DNA of 64,000 nt from NCBI GenBank assembly GCA_964035545.1, contig OZ037773.1:10542251-10606250 (forward strand), read 5' to 3'. The notes under the pieces were generated by a model that did no database searches, was not told the origin of the DNA, and worked only from the letters and a program-made list of their open reading frames with translations. A program made the position numbers and the translations under genes. Every line of letters begins with the position of its first letter. The first letter of the stretch is position 1. Below, one piece after another: positions 57,972 through 64,000 of this stretch. This DNA is from Bugula neritina (taxonomy: Eukaryota > Bryozoa > Gymnolaemata > Cheilostomatida > Bugulidae).

Positions 57972-59700
57972 TATTTTTTTATAACTTATTAATCAAATTA
58001 TAATAATGGTATAAACTATAATAAATAGTAATATGCTTTAAAATATTTATTATGTTATGCAATCATTTATAACAATTGTTCTTTACATATTATATGACTA
58101 AACTATGACACTTATATTTTAATCATAATAGCAGAAGGGTGTTGCTTTGAAAAAACTCTACTGTTCTTCATAGAGTAGAGTTTAGCAAAACGCTCTTGAA
58201 AATTCTTATCTGTAGGGTGTATATTGAATGGTTGGTTATAAATATGCGCTTTAAACAAAAAACAATTGGGTTTTTAAGACCAAAACCATATATATGGGAA
58301 GTGGAAAACTATGGAGGTTGTACGGAAGAATATAAATGGAGACTAAAGTTTGCAGACCGAGTTGTGTGTGACCAGACTAGCTGGAAGAAGGAGATGTGTT
58401 TACTATAACGTGATGTACCGTAGTAATTGGCAGCTACACACTACCTTTATACAGCTGCTGGTATTTCAACACAAATAGGGGAGTCAAAGAGCAATGCACG
58501 AGGAAGTATGCTATTATTATAGACTGGCAACAGAACCAGTAGCTACAGGGTAGGATTTACTAGACTCCCCCTCTACCCCCCCCCTGCCCTCTCCTCTATC
58601 ACCTTTCCCTTCCCCCTATGCTACTTTTGTACATCTCTACAAAAGATTAGAGCTGTGCAAACATGGAATAAAAAGTCATTTCATTATTATTACCATTCAT
58701 GAAACTACTGTATAAATATTTGATGTAAAGTTGCAAGGCTTTTACATTATGTAATTTACAGGGCAGAACTTGCAGCTTACAATATTGTGTTTCAGCATTT
58801 CTTTTTCTGGGAGTAAACCCTCCACTGAGGGTTACATCTAGATCCGCCACTGAGGGTTACATCTAGATCCGCCACTTAAGGTTATAAGTTCCATTACAAC
58901 CCGGATCTAGAGTGAATGCCATGAAGTGCATCTATTTTCTACACTGTGGGATGAAAATCTGGTGAATAATTGATGCAACAACTAATCAGCTTGTTTGTCG
59001 TCTTCCCATGATTCACTGCACATTTGTGGTCTCTGGGCACTTCCAACCAAACTGATTACTTAGAACTGTAATTACATGTGATTACAGAGATCCTGCTCAT
59101 TGATGTCTTATTCCTAACACTTAGAAATGTAATTACCTTTGATTGCAGATGTCCTGCACATTGAAGTCTAATTTCCAATTAGTTGATTTTGGGAGTTGCC
59201 ATTCTGCAGAATTTTCCAGAAGGAATTAGGTTTAGATGGTGACCAAGTAAGACATGTCCAAAGGGTGAGTTGTTAGTGGAGTACACAGTTGTATGGTGGA
59301 GGCAATTCCTCACAGCACTGGTGTGTACAGTCACGCAGTAAATCCTTCATATAGATTCCTAGTATAAGCATATAATTATAGTGAGTATTAGCATAGATAG
59401 TGAGTAAAAGCATAGATAGTGAGTATAAGCATAGATAGTGAGTATAAGCATATATAGTGAGTATAAGCATATTAGTGAGTATAAGCATATATAGTGAGTA
59501 TAAGCATATGCATACTAATTTGTTTGAGGCTACCAAAGTGAATCATTTAACTTTTTACTACAAAACTCAGAAAGCTTGAAGATTAGGAATTGTCACTAGT
59601 ATGGGACAAAATAGCTGATATTCGATAGGCTGGCCCTAGATGCGCACCATTGCCACACATGATCTGAGACAAGGTCCTCAGGCTAGGAAAAGCTGTAAAC
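57972..59700. other. Intergenic region after the tRNA
   Basis: AT-rich, with a ~32-bp duplication at 58815-58875 (CCACTGAGGGTTACATCTAG) and a ~19-bp array at 59375-59508 (GTGAGTATAAGCATAGATA). The open frame at 58196-58408 is not recognisable. Confidence 0.5.
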
Positions 59701-60044
59701 ATGGCGGAAGTGATGGTGAACCGATTACCGCAGAAACTGGTAAAAATATTTAGAGAAGAGCCAAGATGGGATATTTATAGGCATAGTTGTAAGTGGCAGT
59801 AGTGTTTGATTCACCACACATAGTAGGGCAATCAGTGCAACTATCTACATAGTAAACAACAGTAAATAATAGCGTAGTGCTTCACATCTACTAACTTCTT
59901 TTTCATTAACAGCAAAAAACCATCAACTGGTTTAGCAATGCCGCAGGATTGGTCGGAAAAGAGTGCAGAAATTTTATAAATATACCAGAAACCAAAACAA
60001 ACTTCAAAGTTTTAATGGTTTTTGTAAAGCTTCCGTCATGCTAG
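59701..60044 (+). CDS. Probable small two-exon gene (56 aa), unrecognised
   Basis: Exon 1 is 59701-59739 and exon 2 is 59913-60044, joined in phase 0. The start AACATGGCGGAAGTG overlaps a YY1-type ATGGCGG and an ETS GGAAGTG, the pattern of many animal housekeeping first exons. The donor is CTG|GTAAAA. The acceptor has a clear CTAAC branch-like motif and a pyrimidine run ending TTAACAG. The product starts MAEVMVNRLPQKL, continues QKTINWFSNAAGLVGK and ends VKLPSC. AATAAA follows at 60160-60165, 116 bases after the stop, so the transcript could be complete. An alternative donor at 60024 (TTT|GTAAAG) could extend it. I cannot name a family; small mitochondrial or membrane-associated proteins are possible. 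Confidence 0.45.
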
Positions 60045-63000
60045 CATCTCTAGGGTTTGTTAGCTTGGGCAAGTTGCCAAAATATCTCCCCATACAAAGG
60101 ATAATGATTATAAAATGAAAACAAGGAGATGGTAGAGTACAACTACGAGTGTTGTTGAAAATAAAGCTTCTATTTGGCGGTTGAAGCCTCTTGGCGTGAA
60201 TTAATTGCTGCGTGACATTGGAGATGACGAAGCTGGTGTAGTCTTGTATTGGCGGGTGAATTGTTCGCTAGGCCATCTGTCAGCTAGCTGCTGTATTGTA
60301 CTCTGTTTTCTATACTATATACTCCATACTGGTAACTCTGCACATGCTCTGTAGACAAAGACTTTTCACAAATTGTATCTATCAGTTTTGGTGTGAGGCT
60401 CTCCTAGGGCTATGTTTCAGTCTGAGTTCACGGGCTACATTGTTTGAGGTATGCTCACAGGTTGATGTCCTTTTAGTGGCTACAGACGGAGCCAATACTC
60501 ACCGCATATCCTTCTCATGGTTTTACTTTACTTTATCTTCATCCCTGCATTATCCCTCATCCCTGCTTTATCCCTCATTATTGCAACAGAGGTGTTTTAT
60601 TTGAGAGAGTTTTTTGTCCTTTGCTGCGGTCTACTTGGTTCCATAAAACTGATTATCTTGGTGTTTGGGGCTATAATTATGTAATCATTCCTGCTACCTC
60701 CATGGATTCTTTGCTTTATGCATCTGTATATGCAAGCAGACACTTGCAGGGTTATAACATTGTAGATAACTTATTTAATGTTTTCTGCAGCTGAGGATAT
60801 GGTGTGGCGAGGCAATACCAACCATTAGCTGGTGGGTAGTATATGGTACGAAGAGGCTGCTATTATGTTGTGCTGTGTGAACTACTTCAATGGAAGATGG
60901 TGATTCTGATAACAGAAGTGGTACTGCTTAATATACTGGAGTTGCTGGACTCTGGGTGATTATATAATACGGTATGTGGGAGTTGCGATACTTGATGATT
61001 CAATCTGTTATTATTTAAAGACAACACTCTGATGATAAAGGAAAATCATTTCAGCTTCACATGACTTGCATTCAGCATTGAAAGATTTAACATGTTTACT
61101 ATTAATATAAACTATAAACATAGGCCAATCAGATGCAGTGTTTTAATATCGGCAGCCAATCGGAAGCGTGGGAATTTGAAGCAGGTGTTTCAAGGCAGAC
61201 GAGCATAAAGTGGGCACAACAGGTGAATTCCAACAGTTTGAATGCGAAATGATGCTGAGAACATAAACCGTAATCTAAAGCCTATCTTTAGCCATAAAAC
61301 CACAGCAACCACAATGTTTGCCTGTAAGGAGCCTATGAACGTTCACCCCACTCTAACAACCGCAGCCGGAGACCCCATTGGCTAGCCCCTAGAGAGCTCT
61401 AATATCCCTGGTTTGGTTTTATCGGCCCATCAACAAATTGTATACAAAGTGACTCTTAAATTACTTGACTAACAAAGTTGGCAAATAGTACAAAGAGGTG
61501 ATTGTCGTGGGGAAAATATAATTCTACAACCACATTATAAGACACGCGTGGGTAAATGAAACACAACAAGAAAAACATCGTTTAAGTCAATCTTAGTCTG
61601 ACTGATTGACTGAACCTATTATTTAGTTATTGTTGAATTTGTTGATGGCAATCTGCAGGAGTTGAATTCGTCTCCCATCTTTCCTGTGTGCAAACAAATC
61701 AATTTATTTTAAATAATTTTGTTTTTATTTTAATGCCACCAAGTCTATGGCTGAAATTACTGAGAAATTCCCCAGTAAAAGTCTATTATTGGCCACACTG
61801 TGAGGTTTCATGGCCACACTGTGAGGTTTCATGGCCACATTGTGTGGTTTCTAGTCACAACATATTTGAATAACACAAAAAATATTATTTCAATAAATAT
61901 TCATGGAATAATAAGAGAGCACCAAAAGTTGGCTGCGATTGTGGAATACATTATATTCTGTTTATTCCATTCACTGTGACTCATATATTTTGGCTGCAAT
62001 ATTTTGGGCATAACTTAGCACTAAGTTTGCTTAATCTTGCATGAAATATTATCAACTCTTCCAAAGCTAAAATATGTAATAATACTTTATAATACGGCCT
62101 TGTCAGATTGAGAGTGTGCCAGAAAGAATAAATACCTCGGTTAGAGTTTATTCAGGGTTGACTTTAAGTTGAGACTTTAGCCATTACTAAAGGGACAACA
62201 GTGTATAGATATTAGGTATAGTAGTGTTGGTGTACCAGTAATATACCAGTAATATATTAGTAATATATCAGTAATATACCAGTAATATACCAGTAGTATA
62301 TCAGTAATATACCAGTAATATATTAGTAATATATCAGTAATATACCAGTAATATACCAGTAGTATATCAGTAATATACCAGTAATATATCAGTAATATAC
62401 CAGTAATATATTAGTAATATATCAGTAATATACCAGTAATATATCTGCAATATACCAGTAATCTATCTGCAATATATATTTAATACACCTGTAATATATG
62501 ATCAGGAATATATCTGTAATATGCCAGTAATATATATATCTCAGATACCTGTAATATATATTTCATATACCTGTAATATATGATTAGTAATATCAACACA
62601 ACTAACAAAAAACACACAACAAACTAATGTCAACTATAATCTAGTTTTTATGCTAATCCTTCAACATCTGTGCATAGCTGAGGGGATTATGGAGGTCAAC
62701 CTGTAGACAAACTTGCAATGTTGCAAAAAATAGATTCATATTATTTCATCCAACTTGATATTTCCTCACTATGATTCAGCATATTGTTCTCGGCTTGGTA
62801 AAACACAATGTAAATAAACAGACTACCTCGGACTAAACTCAGACTACCTCGGACTAAACTCAGGCTATCTCAGAATATCTCAGACAACATATAAAAAGGA
62901 GTATATGGTCTGTAATTGGATTAATTAGAATATTTGTGTAGAGATGTGAGAAAGTGTCTGCCTGGACTAATTAACTGTCATATATATTATCTAAATACGA

Positions 63001-64000
63001 GTACATGAGAGGCGCTAAGCTCGTGTGAGTTTAGGGTAGATAACTCCAAGATTGAAACCTGAGGGGATGCTAAATTAGCTGTAATTATACACACATATGA
63101 ACTGAAATGGAGAGCCTTGTCAACAAATTAATACAATGCTTCAAACAGACACAAGTATTTTCAACATAGCGGCTCTTTGTTACACGCGGTGCTGCCAAGC
63201 AGCGTTTGAGTGGCTGCAACTAATAGGATGACTAATGAATGCCAATTATAGACTCAATGTGACAGCAGAGTGTAGAATGCTGGAGGTCAACATACTGATA
63301 CTAAACACTCAGGCCAAGTTCTATCAACATTACAACTCATGGAACTGATATAAGAATCTAAACCTTTCAGTAACTTTGTTTCCTGTGCCAATGTATGTGT
63401 GAATTGTGTTATGCAGTATAGTAATCAATTTCAAGAGAAACTCAAAGTTTTTGTTGAATGAAATCTTAAAAACAACATATTAGTTTAGTTACCCAAATTC
63501 TTACAAAGTACATATAGAGCTGGGAGTTGTGTGCTCATAAGACTGCAGCTGTTAGAAGCAGTTAGTTTTATGACATTAAAGTAATAGACTGAAACTAAGA
63601 CTATCTACATGAAGGGCAGCAGAGGAATATCACTCTATATTCCGTTCCTATTCTAACGAGTTTGCGGTATATGTGAGTTGTGTTCACTATGTTCTCAACA
63701 CTTGTAGTGTAATAACAATATTACAATCTATTATTATACTTGGTAGCAACAGTTATACAGTGATGGATAAAATAAATATATATAGAGAGAAAAATGGTCA
63801 ACTGCACAACACATGACCTGTCAACAGCCTGTCACAGCTCTGCAGGTGCTGCAAGGTACTGCCAGGGTATTATTTTTAAACTGTCAGTTTGTCTCTCACA
63901 GGCAGTTAAAGTTCTTCACTGTTGGGCTGAGCCAAAACTTAGTGGGTTGTGATGTGAATTAATTATACTAAGACAAAGACTGTATATTAAGACTGTATTA
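60045..64000. other. Gene-poor right end
   Basis: Contains AATAAA at 60160 and a cluster of three CCAAT or ATTGG boxes (61130, 61157 and 61376) that could mark a promoter without a recognised gene. Short repeats are at 61785-61850 (23 bp, TGGCCACACTGTGAGGTTTC), 62228-62460 (11 bp, CAGTAATATAC) and 62818-62866 (21 bp, GACTACCTCGGACTAAACTC). No gene supported. Confidence 0.5.

Overview
This window reads as nuclear DNA of an intron-rich animal. The genes are split by GT-AG introns. The proteins are metazoan families: a two-pore potassium channel of the THIK type, a PWWP plus integrase-binding-domain chromatin protein, ERO1, a Ly6/uPAR protein, phospholipase B and a TIS11/tristetraprolin zinc-finger protein. 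The single tRNA is the animal-type elongator tRNA-Met. Base composition is AT-rich. I cannot fix the phylum from sequence alone; an invertebrate is my inference.

Layout. 12-614 (minus): a small KEN-box protein with paired E2F-like sites upstream. 3059-9804 (plus): a 15-exon LEDGF/HDGFL2-type gene. 12052-16805 (plus): a 5-exon KCNK12/13-type channel, convergent with 17996-24615 (minus), a 13-exon ERO1. 26732-28938 (plus): a 4-exon Ly6/quiver-like GPI protein. 29687-35364 (plus): a 12-exon single-unit phospholipase B. 42119-43504 (minus): a 2-exon ZFP36/TIS11 gene. From 43.5 kb to the end the window is gene-poor: tRNA-Met at 57899-57971, a probable small two-exon gene at 59701-60044, two MITE-like elements (35647-36327 and 45165-45612) and many minisatellites. 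All exon phases of the six large genes close without a frameshift. Derived lengths are 758, 504, 468, 142, 406 and 315 residues.

The outstanding property is the introns. Nearly every intron carries its own private tandem repeat, different from its neighbours'. In at least eight introns the repeat unit is a copy of the exon/intron junction itself: the last 7-26 exon bases plus the 5' splice site, or the 3' splice site plus the first exon bases. This gives runs of 6-16 near-identical copies of the real donor, and tens of copies of a real acceptor. In five of the six donor cases where I traced the frame, use of any copy but the first puts a stop codon within a few codons. The Ly6 gene has an intron built from 17-19-base units that each begin GT and end AG. 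I take this junction-seeded repeat growth as the main candidate for an undescribed system. It is seen directly in the sequence; mechanism and function are inference.

The genes do not form an evident pathway. ERO1, the Ly6-type protein and phospholipase B are all secretory-pathway proteins, but I see no sign of shared control.
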